This document shows positions 34,701 to 52,300 of a DNA stretch of 64,000 bases, piece after piece. Below the pieces are notes generated by a model that was not told where the DNA came from, did not search any database, and saw only the letters and a list, made by a program, of their open reading frames with translations. Where the stretch lies: NCBI RefSeq assembly GCF_029633865.1, contig NC_079217.1, forward strand, positions 52,824,479 through 52,888,478, given 5' to 3'. The first letter of the stretch is position 1. The number at the start of each line of letters is the position of its first letter. Both the position numbers and the translations under genes were made by a program. Source of the stretch: Lampris incognitus (Eukaryota; Chordata; Actinopteri; Lampriformes; Lampridae).

Positions 34701-34803
34701 TGGCCACGAGAGGTTGTGCTGTATCGGTGTTGTTTTGTGTGGCGAGTAAACGGAATTAACTCGACTCGATCTCTCCGTCTCCTCATTCCTGCACTCCCGC
34801 AGA
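31760..34803 (+). mobile_element. Ty3/gypsy LTR retrotransposon fossil, GC-rich, 5' part missing
   Basis: Parts in order: a short stretch before reverse transcriptase (about 31760-31900); reverse transcriptase with SKVDLMQGYH and FVYLDDILVAS (about 31910-32720); RNase H (about 32750-33180, TTDASDYAFGAV and FIDHKPLTFA); integrase (about 33430-34000); a C-terminal region (about 34140-34350); and a 3' LTR at about 34555-34803. The gag region and an attached 5' LTR are absent. It is broken, with several disabling changes. GC content is well above the neighbourhood. A 103-bp piece of the same LTR lies at 26886. Confidence 0.85.
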
Positions 34804-34806
34804 ATA

Positions 34807-35165
34807 TGATTAAAGTGTCATATTAATTGGGGAGACTGAGTCTTATTTTTTATAAAAAGGTATCATTAAATTAATGATATATATACTAAATAAAATACTG
34901 TATATGTATATACTATAAATTATATACATTAATGATATGTCCTGGTGATCACCACAGCTGATTGCGTAGTAGGGGGTACTCGCGGTTGGCTTGAAATGCT
35001 TTGGGGGTACAGTACTCAAACACAGTTGGGGAGCGCTGGTGTAGGAGCAGGGGGCAGCTGCAGCGCCCGGGGAATATCACGCGTCTCTTGCGAAAGAGTT
35101 AATGACGCAACTCCTCTCTCCTGGGTCAGGCTGCCATTTCATATCTTAATAGCCACCAGAGACTA
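34807..35165. other. spacer without recognised feature
   Basis: AT-rich with a TATATACTA stretch at about 34880-34925. The part around 34975-35040 (TACTCGCGGTTGGCTTG, TTGGGGAGCGCTGGTGTAGG) resembles the end of a short fish DNA transposon but was not resolved. Confidence 0.3.
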
Positions 35166-35170
35166 ATTAG

Positions 35171-35310
35171 TGTGTGTGTGTGTGTGCGTGTGTGTGTTTT
35201 TTTATTATGTCCACTTCCAAAATACACACACACACACACACACACATCTACTCTCGCGCGTGCATGTGTGTGTGTGTGTGTTTTGGAGGTGGACATAACA
35301 AAACCACAGG
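35171..35310. repeat. inverted repeat with CA/TG arms
   Basis: TTATGTCCACTTCCAAAATA followed by a CA run (about 35205-35245) mirrors a TG run and TTTTGGAGGTGGACATAACA (about 35262-35301). An outer GT run starts at 35171. The loop holds TCTCGCGCGTGCATG. Confidence 0.7.
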
Positions 35311-35342
35311 ACATAATAAAACCTGTCATAGCCTTGGCAGGA

Positions 35343-36333
<991 letters not shown>

Positions 36334-37980
36334 AGTAATTCCTTAAAGACAGACCTTGGACTTTGGTTATATATTTAGTAATACGGTTGTGACTACATGT
36401 GTCCTATGCTTTCAGACACACCTCTGCACTCACGCCACACACTCACGCCACACACACACAGATTTGTAATTTTAATAGTTAGGTCCTCAGAAGTGTGTCA
36501 GAGGACACTAAAAACACCAGGTTTTGTGGGGATCACAACTCCAAGGACTCTTTAAGGTAAGGTGAATCCATTCATACAGGTTTCTGATTTCTTTTTATTT
36601 GCCTGGGGTACAGTTCATTGCCACCTCCAATTGAAGTTTTCTTGGGCTCTAAGAAAAGTCTGACATCCCGGAGGTAGTCGGCGGGGTTGCCCGTTGAGGA
36701 ATTATTCATTTACAGATAAAAACCCTTTGTGATTATTGTTGTAGAGAGACTGAATCGGTCAACCCAGGCACAGCTAGCAGAGGACATGCAACTAGTAACT
36801 GAAATACCCCCCCCCCGGTTTAATAGAAATAATGCCTAGTCCGCTATTGTGACAACGAATAAGTACTGGTATGAAGGCAATTTCAACAGTTATTCAAAAT
36901 CAAGATATTAAATGCATTAAGATGTTGTAATTATCGATGTCCTCGTTACTGATTGGGATCAGCCCTGGGTACGACGCTAAACTGCAACCGCAGGCTGCAG
37001 AGGGGTAGCGCCTTACCTCAGCAAGGGCCCTTTGGCTAAGGACGACGTCCCTACTGATAGACCTGGTCCTCCTGCATGCCTGTATGGCACTTCCCAGCCA
37101 ACACATTGGGGATAGGAAGAGGGAACTCTGATTTCAAATCCACCTGCTGCCTTGTGGGTTGTTGCCTCTGTAGGCAAAGGCTGGGAGAAGGTCACTCTGA
37201 ATTCAAATCCCCGGGCACAGTCTACCCAGCTGTCAGGACCCAGGAAGGGTAAACCATGGCGGCTCCGCTCGGTCAACTCGGCAGCGGTTCTGGCAAAAAG
37301 CAACAGGATCCATCCGCGGTCGTCTCAGCTACGTTGTGCCATCAAACAACAGAAAATCTGGCCAGGGGACGCTATAGAGCACCAGATAGTGTCGCCATCT
37401 AGTGTGCAGCCTCACATTGGAATATGGAGATAGGGAATCATGGATTTATACTATCTTTGTATTAACTTGTGTTTTACTCGTTTCGGGTGAAGGTGTGTGT
37501 GTGTGTGTGTGTTGTGTGTTGTGCGTGCGTGCGTGTGTGCGGCTATCAGTCCTTCACCTTTGTCACCAAAATCCCAGTATTGCCATAACAGGGGAGATAG
37601 GACAGGGCAAAGAGCTGGGAAAAACAGGATATTCGGGGGAAATTTCGACGGTTTAAAGACGTTGGTGTCTGTCAGCGTAGCATTTTAGATTCGCAGAGAT
37701 TTCTCCTCCGCTTGAGCCAAAACCCAGGGATCCCAAAACCGACCAGCTGCACCGAGGCGCACAGTACGTTATTCCGAGTTATGCAAAATGTTATAAATAT
37801 TCCAATACGTCTCAGCGCATCAGTGGGTCAAGGTTCATCCCAAGTGCTCATAATGTCTAGTTGACAGAAAAAGCCTTTTCTATCCTGTCTCAAAGCTGTT
37901 TTCTGTCAAATCCACTTATAATAATCTCTGAAACAGATGAGGCCTCTCCTTCTGTTTGTGCTGTTAGCCCCTGCAGAGCA
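36334..37980. other. region upstream of folr1
   Basis: No exon recognised before 37981. Repeat-like pieces occur at about 36480-36550 and at 36960-37420, the latter GC-richer and similar in style to other fish dispersed repeats. GT runs lie at about 37493-37540. A pyrimidine-rich tract ending TTAG at about 37968 could be the acceptor of the first coding exon. Confidence 0.4.
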
Positions 37981-43261
<5,281 letters not shown>

Positions 43262-43271
43262 TGATGTTATG

Positions 43272-43277
43272 AATAAA
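43272..43277 (+). promoter_or_regulatory. AATAAA polyadenylation signal of folr1
   Basis: AATAAA lies 11 bp after the folr1 stop codon, giving a very short 3' UTR if used. Confidence 0.6.
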
Positions 43278-43279
43278 AC

Positions 43280-46200
43280 CATTATAGACAAAGAAATTAT
43301 GACCGTGTTGTCTCTGCCTGTGTGCGTGTTTACCTTCGTAATGATAATGTCACAATTCTGTATTTTACAATGCAGATGATATGTGGCTCTGCTTTTGTGA
43401 ATCAAGGCACAGGGCAAAATGCAGTCAACAGCATGGAGCGCAGTATGTATGGGGTATGCTGAACAGACTTTTGCTATTTTCATGGCAGGAGAGGCACAGC
43501 ATACCTTTTGCGCATTCGGGAATGGGATGAGATTAGGAGGAATACATTATCCATGGGTGTCATAGGGAGCGGGCTGGTATTGAATTAACCGATCAAAAAT
43601 CCTCTCTTCCTTCCCTTTAAAGGGAGTGCACTGTATGCCAGAGCACTCTGCCAATTTGGTGATGGAGCTTTCCAGAGCTTTCCACAAACAGAAAATGTTA
43701 TCACAAGAAGAATCTGAATTCAATGAAACAGCAAGATACACTCCACAAATGTGACTTTTCATGACAGAACTATCAAATATTACTTACTTACCTTATTTTA
43801 CACAAACGTCTTCTCTGTAATGCGTATTGAACAGGCCTACTTTCCACGGCACAAAACCATGCTTTGCTCCATGCGCTTTTATGAAAATAGGGCCCCAAGT
43901 CTTTGGTTTCTGTGTGAGCGAGACTTCCTCCTTCATGAATACACGATCTGATTTCTAAAATTTTGGAAAACTGATCATGAAAATTGATGAATGGAACCAA
44001 TTTTGCTCAGTTTGACCACAAAGGGGTAGGTATCCATTAATTTGTCTCATTCCTTTTTTTAGCTTCTTTCTCATAATTTGTAATAAGAACTAATAACTAC
44101 TAATAACTTTTAAGCTATTTTCATAGGAGTGGTTTTTTACTTCATTTCCCCACATCAGCCCTTTTCCAAACGCTGTAGTCCAGCCAACCATCAAAACCAA
44201 TCTGTCTTTTTCAAAGTGTCTCAGAGGCTGGGTACTTCAGTGCTTCCTGGAGAAACCATCCATGTACTTTGTAAATGGTTTCGAACCCAGCTGCTGCTGT
44301 GGTCTGTTATATTTCTATCCTTCTTTTTCTTCATTTTTTTCTCATTGCACAATTTAAGATACTGATAAAATACTGACCCATGACCCATGGTGAGGTGCCC
44401 ACTCCTCATTTTGAGTCAGGAGTGTCCTGCTCAGCCATCTGCCTCGATGTATGTATAGCTATATTAGTTCAAGTCCCTGCGCTGGCCCTTTTACTGCCAA
44501 CACTTCTGCCAAAGCACCATGCCTATCACAAAAAGCTTAAAAAAAAGAGGGATATCTCTAATTCTTATAACTGGAACAAAACTACAAAAACTTTTCTAAA
44601 ATGGTCTGTATGGTTGCAATAACATTACTCAAAATGGTTTTTTTCAACTGCAATGGTAAAATGTTTTTGTGAAAATGAGGGATACAAATGTCTGTAGGGC
44701 TGGTTTAGATTTGATTCTGTGTGTGTATAAAAAAAGAAAGAAGGATTTAGATTGTTTCCTCATCAGTGGCCAGTACTGCAAAGCTTGCTTGGGTGAAGTT
44801 TCTTATGAGAGCAGATCAGGGATGGTCTTAAAAACCTCTAAGAATACTCTCTGATTACATTTACTGGTGGGGAAATGGTGAAACTGATCTCAGATCGATG
44901 CCAGAGGATAAATATGCTATGTGGGGCCCCACTCATCATGACATCATCACATGACCATTCCAGGCTAGCTAGTGGTTAGCGGCCTCTGCTGCACTGTAAT
45001 TGTGGGTTGCGACTGCTAGTGTGTGTCTGCATGTATGTGTGCGTTTGTGTGTAGGTGGGGGAGTACAGCATGAGTGCGTGTGTCTCCACTTCTTGTTGTG
45101 CTTAGGTACGTGTTTGTGACTTCATCTTGTGTGTTTCTGTGACTGACTTTGCATGTCATGCCTTTCACTGTGTGCCATGTCTATTTTCAGTTTCTGTGTG
45201 GTCTATTAGGTCTTTAGGGAAGCTTTGTGACTGGTTGCTGAACACTGGGTGCATATGCCAGGTATGATCACAGACCACCGGTGGGATACTCAGAAAATGA
45301 GTAATATCACTAAATGTTTTTGAAATACGTGTACTTATGTGGTTTTCATAGGTTTCATGGGGCAGGCCTGAGCTATATCAAGTAACTAGTGACAAGATAC
45401 TGTTGAAACAGCCCACAGTATTTTTCTTTTTTGGCAATTCCAGCCTTTATTTGAGAGAAGAATGATGATAGTCATGAAATGGAGTACAAAACAAGCAAGG
45501 GGAAGAGGTCTCAAGCTAAATTTAACCTCAGGATGCTGCAGTCAGGCCTGAGCCTACATGGCATGCTTTCATATAAATGAGCAACATCCCCACTACCATT
45601 TAACAGCGAAAACCCACCTAATTCTCCATCCCTGGGCAGTTCACTGCAGCTATTCTAGGAGATGAAAATTATTTTGTGTTGCTGTCTTATCGCCACATCT
45701 CTTGCTGTCACTACCCACTGTACTTGGGTAGTAATAATTGTGTGAACACATTAACAAAAGGAGGTATGGTTAGGCATCATCCCTCTGCAAAAGCAGTTAT
45801 ACTGTGATTAATCCTTATCAGGGAATTGCTAAAGATCATTAATCCATTAACATTAAGTGAGAAAACGAACATTTTTTGGGTGGATGATAAATTGTGCACA
45901 CTCAGCAAATACCAAAAATTTCTGTCACTGTCAAATACAGGATGCACACAAGGTAACCCTCACAATGTTTAAAACCTAAACACATGTCAGTTTCCACTCT
46001 TATTTTAGAAGGCACCAAAAAAACATTTTCCATAGGGAATGAAATGCTTCCTCCATGAGTCCCCGAAGCCTCATTCACTGCACAATGTGCATGCATCTCA
46101 CGAGACACTGCGGAGTGTGGCATACTGCGGAAGCCACAACCTCCAACGGGGAAAACGCTGCATTATTCTCCATTCACTTTGTGTAACTGAGCTCGCAACC

Positions 46201-46800
46201 TGGATATTTTTACCTTTTTATAAATATTTTATAAATATGCATCAAAGCTGTCGTGTGGTGGGCTGCAAAGCCAGCAAATGTGAGAACCCAAAATTCATTG
46301 CTCCTGAGCAAAACAAGGGAGCCCTTGAGAAGAAAAGTGTGGATCCAGGCTATAAGGAGAGACGCCTTAATGGAGGTAGTAGCTTGAAGGGTAACTAAAC
46401 CCTAAACCGTCTTAGTGAGTTTACAGACATCTACAGGTTAAAGGTTAAAAACATGGCAGGCTGGTCTTGGAACTCTGGGATGTTAGCATAGCAGGATAAA
46501 CCCAGCTGCAAATAACACTAATAATGGGCCTGTTGGACGCAGGTATGCCAAAGAGCCACCATTGACAGCACTATTGAATAGCCAGTGCTGGCTCTGACTT
46601 ACAATGCTGATAGGTGTGCTGGCACGCCTAAATAAAAATTTCAAAAAAATAAAAATGAAGGATTATCCACTGGTTAAAACTTTGTAAATTCTACCTGATG
46701 CATTCACTGCTAGACTTGAAAGTGACCCTGTATGTTTGGCTTGACTAAAAATAAACAATATTGCACATTCATCTGCCCATCCTTTGTTCATCGGTGTGTA
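43280..46800. other. intergenic stretch between folr1 and the inppl1 promoter region
   Basis: No exon or classified repeat recognised on either strand. Short open frames such as 46039-46398 have no familiar motif and no splice context. A GT-rich patch lies at about 45017-45070. Confidence 0.5.
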
Positions 46801-46814
46801 ACTGAAAGAATATT

Positions 46815-46935
46815 TCCATCCATCCATTATCCAAACCGCTTATCCTGCTCTCAGGGATGCTGGAGCCTAGCCCAGCAGTCATTGGGCGGCAGGTGGGGAG
46901 ACACCCTGGACAGGCTGCCAGGCCATCACAGTGAA
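46815..46935 (-). repeat. inverted copy of the (GGAT)n-tailed repeat
   Basis: TCCATCCATTATCCAAACCG and CTTATCCTGCTCTCAGGGAT, then GGCAGGTGGGGAGACACCCT: the reverse of the repeat at 42200-42292, with more of its body. Confidence 0.6.
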
Positions 46936-47115
46936 AGAATATTTCATCTCCAAAATACCTGCTTCTGAGGAACTGAGAAAAATTGCTTTATTTCCTAGGC
47001 GGCGCCCTTTTTAACATTTGACAGTATATTAAATATGCTATGTTGGCTGACTTCACAAGCTTTGATATTAAATCTTGCGCAACACTTTTATACTCTGCAT
47101 GCACACAACGTAAGA

Positions 47116-47476
47116 TGGGCAGCACGGTGGCGCAGTGGGCACTGTGGCCTCACAGCAAGAAGGTCCTGGGTTCGAACCCCAGGCCGTCCCAGGGCCTTTC
47201 TGTGTGAAGTTTGCATGTTGTCCCCATGTCTGCGTGGGTCCCCTCCGGGTGCTCCGGTTTCCTCCCGCCACCAAAAAACATGCAGGTTAGGGTTAATACT
47301 CCTGCCTGTGCCCCTGAGCAAGGCAATGGAAAGAAGAACTGGAGTTGGTCCTCGGGTGCTGCAGCTGCCCCCTGCTCCTGTACAATAGGATGGGGTAAAT
47401 GCAGAGGACAAATTCATTGCAAGAAGGAATACGATTTGTTGTAAGAATACAATGTCAAATAAAGTGGCTTTCATTC
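47116..47476 (+). mobile_element. tRNA-derived SINE of V/HE1-like type
   Basis: The head has a GCACGGTGGCGCAGTGG A-box region and a B box GGGTTCGAACCCC. The core includes TGTGTGAAGTTTGCATGTTG and TCCGGTTTCCTCCCGCCACC, and the 3' end is AATGTCAAATAAAGTGGCTT. The core is the conserved type shared by many vertebrate SINEs. Confidence 0.75.
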
Positions 47477-47494
47477 ATGTTATGCATACCTCTA

Positions 47495-47496
<2 letters not shown>

Positions 47497-47571
<75 letters not shown>
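47497..47571. repeat. (CA)n microsatellite
   Basis: An uninterrupted CA run of about 75 bp directly after the SINE 3' end. Confidence 0.95.
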
Positions 47572-47573
<2 letters not shown>

Positions 47574-47939
47574 AGTGATGCCATAACCAGAAATAGCAAT
47601 AGGATGGCTGCAGTCTCTCAGGCTATTAATACCAAGCTCGCCACAGCACACGTTGCCCTGCTCTCGCTTCTGGCGTGTACACACTTGGCGACTATTGTTA
47701 CCGCTCTTTACACACAAGGCAACCGAGTCACTGCATAGTTCACAACACACAACTCTGAGCACTCTGGATGTGCAAAGTCACACACAAAAAAAAAAAGAAG
47801 AAAAAAGTCAAACAGACATTTTTCTCCCTCCACAAACCCAGGAGCCTTGCATCCAACCCCCTGGGTCCACTGATAAGCTTTTTTTTTTTTTTAAGCTGAG
47901 CAACAGCGACTGTGTTTGCTGCGAAACAACAAAGTTTGT

Positions 47940-48168
47940 TTGCACTCGCGCAGCGAAACTTCGGCCGCGGGCGCCCTTTGCCACCCACCTTCGTGTTCCC
48001 TCCACCTCTCCCAGCCCTAAAAGTGCAGGGCGCCCGACGTTTGGGACGAACCAATTCGGGAGCTTCTGAGAAAACCAGATCACGTGTGTGTGTGTGCGTG
48101 CGTGCGTGCGTGTGTGTGTATTAATCAATTGTTTGAGTGGCTGTTGAAGCTAGAAAACCGCCTGACTG

Positions 48169-48201
<33 letters not shown>

Positions 48202-49360
48202 ACAGTAGCAGGGCTGGTCGCAGTCCGGATCCACGTGACGTCACACGGTCACGGGAGCGCGCCACGCTTGGACGGCGACTGGAAGCGTTTGGTCGGGGAC
48301 GAGTAGCGTGAACCCGCCTTTGCTTTGTGTGTGTGTGTGTGTGTGTGTATGTGTGTGTGTGTGTGTGTAAGTTATGGACGTGTACACAGATCTCAATGTA
48401 TCTCCCATTGGAGACCTGTAACGATTTAGGTTTAAGGAATAATGACAGAATATTTCAAAGTGCAACTGAATAATTCAATAGCCACTTTTAAGATGGGCCC
48501 ATTGTTCGTATGTCAGACTTACGTGAGAATCCGCAAAAAAAAAAAACGGGAGTCGCGTAACCGGACTGGCGTGGACCCGGGCGTCATCGATGACTGACCC
48601 AGACTGGCTGATACTCAGATAGTGACGTCTTCGGGCACGTGTAACGTGGCGCTAGTTTCCCCACCTGTAGAGCGACCGGTGATTGACAGGTGAACCAGAC
48701 ATGACACACTTGGCGGGGGGGGGGGGTACCGAATGACAAAGAGACGAATAAAGCAGAATATGACACACGGTCGCGGTCGTTTGTTCAAGCCTGTGTGGGG
48801 CCAAGCACGTTGTCTGTGTACGCGAAAGAGTGTAACCGGCGTAAAACGCAAACTCGGGCCGGAGAAGGTAAATTGGCCCGCAGAGTTTGAAAATAAACAG
48901 GGTTTTGAGTTTTAAAACAAAAAAACAACCCCACAAACAACACAAAAGCAACTGCCGCTGTCCGTCGCCGGGTTTGGACAGGGGGGAGCAGGGGCAGCAG
49001 CAGGAGCAGCGTAGCCCCGCTCCTCCCTCGCCTTTCCCGTCCCTCTCCAGGGGTGGATTTACATACACGCGCCGCTGGCGTTTCCGCGGGACGGCGCGAG
49101 AGTCTTTTCAGGAACCGAGGAAGCGGGGCGACACACTCGCGAAGTCGTACGGCCGCGTCGTTTCCCGTTCTGTCTTCCACCTCCATCCCCGACCACCACC
49201 CCCCTCCCTCCCTCCCTCCCCCCTCCCCCCCTCCCGGGACACTTTGTTCGGCGGCGGTTGGGGTTGGTTGGAGAGGAAATCCACTGGCTTCGACTCTGGA
49301 GGCTCGGAGGACTCGGGAAGCGGCTGCTGGGTGAAACCGGTTGGGAAGAGGCCGTGGGCC
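47940..49360 (+). promoter_or_regulatory. CpG-rich promoter and 5' UTR region of inppl1
   Basis: CpG dinucleotides are dense from about 47940 and very dense from 48940 to about 50100, unlike the rest of the window. GC-rich patches with repeated CTCCC blocks lie just before the start codon (49195-49235). No TATA box stands out, as expected of a housekeeping-type promoter. The transcription start was not placed. A GT microsatellite at 48326-48369 lies inside. Confidence 0.6.
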
Positions 49361-52300
49361 ATGGCCGGCGGTGGTGGCGTCGGTGGGGTCGGCGGCGGCG
49401 GCGTCGGCGGCGGGGCGCCGTCGTCCCTGGGGCTCACGCCGCCGATGTGGTATCACCGCGACTTGAGTCGCGCCGCGGCCGAGGAGCTGCTGGCGCGGGC
49501 GGGGAGAGACGGCAGCTTCCTGGTGCGGGACAGCGAGAGCGTGAGCGGGGCGTACGCCTTGTGCGTGCTGTGAGTAACGAAAAACCCTTTACTCTTTTTA
49601 AGTTCGACGGACGCCGCGAGTTTGCGCGAGGCCCGCGGCCGGCGTTGCTCGGCAACTCTCTTCTTCTTTTCTTTTCTTTTTTACAAACTTTTCCAACCGC
49701 GGCGTTTTGTCGACGGCGCCGTCTCGTCCGATTATACTTTGTCGTCGTGCGACGCCGTGTCACGCGTTCTCGAGCGGGTTTGTTTACTCTCTTCCGCCGC
49801 CGCCGCCGACTTGTTTACGTCCCCCCCGAGCGGCGGCAGCGGCGGGGGCGACCTCGGCGTGACACCGCTCTCAGGGTCGTCCCCCGTCCTGTCTGGGTAG
49901 ATGTGGTCGCCAGCGGTGCCGTCTTTTAGAGAGCGTATTGCGCCAAACCCTGCGGTTGGGAGTTGGTGCCATTACATTAAACGGCACCGGAGGGAGGGAA
50001 GTATACGTCCTGTCGCCGGGGGGGGGGCACGCCGTTGTTTACCGCGAGGCCGACCAGGGGGCCAATACACGGCGGTGGAGCGGGCGCTCGGGGCTCATAA
50101 CGGCGGATGTGACGAGGCCAGTGTCTCTGTACCGAGAGGATGGGGTCGTGACCCCCCCCCCCTTTTTGCTAAGGCAAAAGGTTTGACTCCCATATCTCCA
50201 ATGAACTGAGTAACTCCTATAGGCCAAGTCAGACATATCTTACCCGTTACTTGTTCTTTCAGAGGGAAAGCGTAACAAGACCCTGTTACCTGCGTAAACC
50301 CAGAGCAAAGCATCGGTCAGACCATGTGTTGTATGTGCACAGATGTTGACTTGAAATATTCAAGTTTTGAAACGTGTACTGAATGGAGAGTTGTTACAAG
50401 TGTAACCGGTTATTTTCTTGCCCGGTGCGGGATTCGATACGGGGTGTACTGCGCCACAAGGCGACATCACTAACCGCTCGGCTAATGGGTCTTATTAGTA
50501 GTTTACACAAGGAAAAATAATCTGAAAGAAATAAGTTATAAAACGTACAGTGACTGGCTACTGCTCACAGACACAAGTATGCAAATAAAAGGGCATAAGC
50601 GGTGCAGAAATCCTTTGCTGACCATGACCTATACCATGTGACCTTCAGTGCTTTGATGACATTGATTTGACCTACATCCCTTATTTAGTAGTTTGTCTCG
50701 TGTGGCGCTGGCTGTGTGTGCATGCATGTCTGTGTGTATGCACATGTATTGTATAGGCCTATAGAGTGAATCCACGAGCATGAAACTCAGCGTGGGAAGG
50801 AGAAACTGGCTTTCATCTGTGCTTGTGAGTGTGTGTGTATGCAAGCAAACTTTGCCATCATGGTAAAGACGTGTGGTCAGAAGGAAGTAGGGTGGCAAAC
50901 CTTCTGTCTGCATAGCCGCCATAAACGTTTTACTGGTCTCCTTTTATTCAGGTCCACGTAGCCAGTTAACAATAGTCCACTGAAGTTATTGTAAAAAACA
51001 ACAACAAACAAATAAGCTATTGCAAAATATCCTCTTGTACAATATGAGAGTGGAAAATTTGTAGATGGATTAATTAACCTATTTGTTAATAGCTTTGGAG
51101 TACCGTGTTGCAGTGCTATTTACAAAATAGACTTGTGACCCATTTTGGGCCCTGGCCCATGACAGAACAGGGTCTATCACAGAGAGGAAGATCCATACAA
51201 ATTGATCACCATATCCTTTTACCATGCTGTGTTGGTTGTTATTTAGTAGGTCAGACTTAATGAACGGCATCACTTCTGACATCTTTGCCTCAGTTGTTTC
51301 CCCTCTCATTCCCAGCTCCATCCTTTCTCTTGTCCTATTCCATTTTAGTCTTCATATTACAGACTTTTTCGTTTTTGGGTTGTATTTTGGGCCCACTGTT
51401 ACCGCATCTTGTCCAAAAGGTACTTTTCTCAAAAGTGCAGTGATAATTTGCCCAAAGTTCTAAATATCAGATGAAATGGAACCTTAAGGTTGCTTAGCAA
51501 CTGTGGTGGAGAGATGATGGTGGAGCTAACATGGCTGCCAGTGAAAACCGCAAAAGACAAACTTTTATCCTGTCTTAAATTATACCCTATTTGAGTCATA
51601 TTTAGCTGTATATAATTCTGTTAGATAGTTGAAGGGGACTGTGTCAGGGTTCAGGGACGTGAGTATTATTTTGAAAATTTAGCCAGTTCAGTTGCAGTGA
51701 GAGTTTTTTTTTATATACTGTGTACCAAAACTGTACTCTACTACCATACGTTTATGTCTATCCATTCTAAGGCATGAAACACTGAAGAAATGCATCAAAA
51801 AGATTCCAAAGTTTATTCTTCCATTGGATTTTTGGGTTTCCTAAAAGCTAATGCCGGGATCAGACTACATGATATTTTTGTCTTTCACGGTGGTCACCAT
51901 GTCAGATTAGACAATCATAATGCCATACATTCTTGCTGCGTCTTGGCCGGGAGGCTGGCAACACTACAAATATGACCCCGACCAATCATCATGTGCTGCC
52001 TCTCACGATCTCGCACGAGTTCATAGGTCGTCGGGGAGGAGAGTCAGGAAACTGTCAATCATGGCTACAGGAACGCTGTGTGTGATGCTGGTGATCTTGT
52101 GTTCTGAAACGAAAGAAAAAACGATTGTGAACGCTGTTCTGGCTAGTGCTACTGGGGGAATGATAACCTAGCATAGCTTAACTAGCTACTCACCGGGTTG
52201 CTGAAGTACCTCCGCCTTTTTTTTTTACTCTGTCGTGGTCCTCCCTCGAGGAAACGTCGAAAAGACAGGGGTGTTGTAACCTTTCCTTGGTTTCGTCGTC

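Noticed and set aside
46039-46398. 119-codon plus-strand frame
   Set aside because: No recognisable domain, no splice context and no compositional sign of coding.
48785-49456. 223-codon minus-strand frame opposite inppl1 exon 1
   Set aside because: High-GC shadow frame with low-complexity Arg/Pro/Ala content; the plus strand has the real SH2 coding exon.
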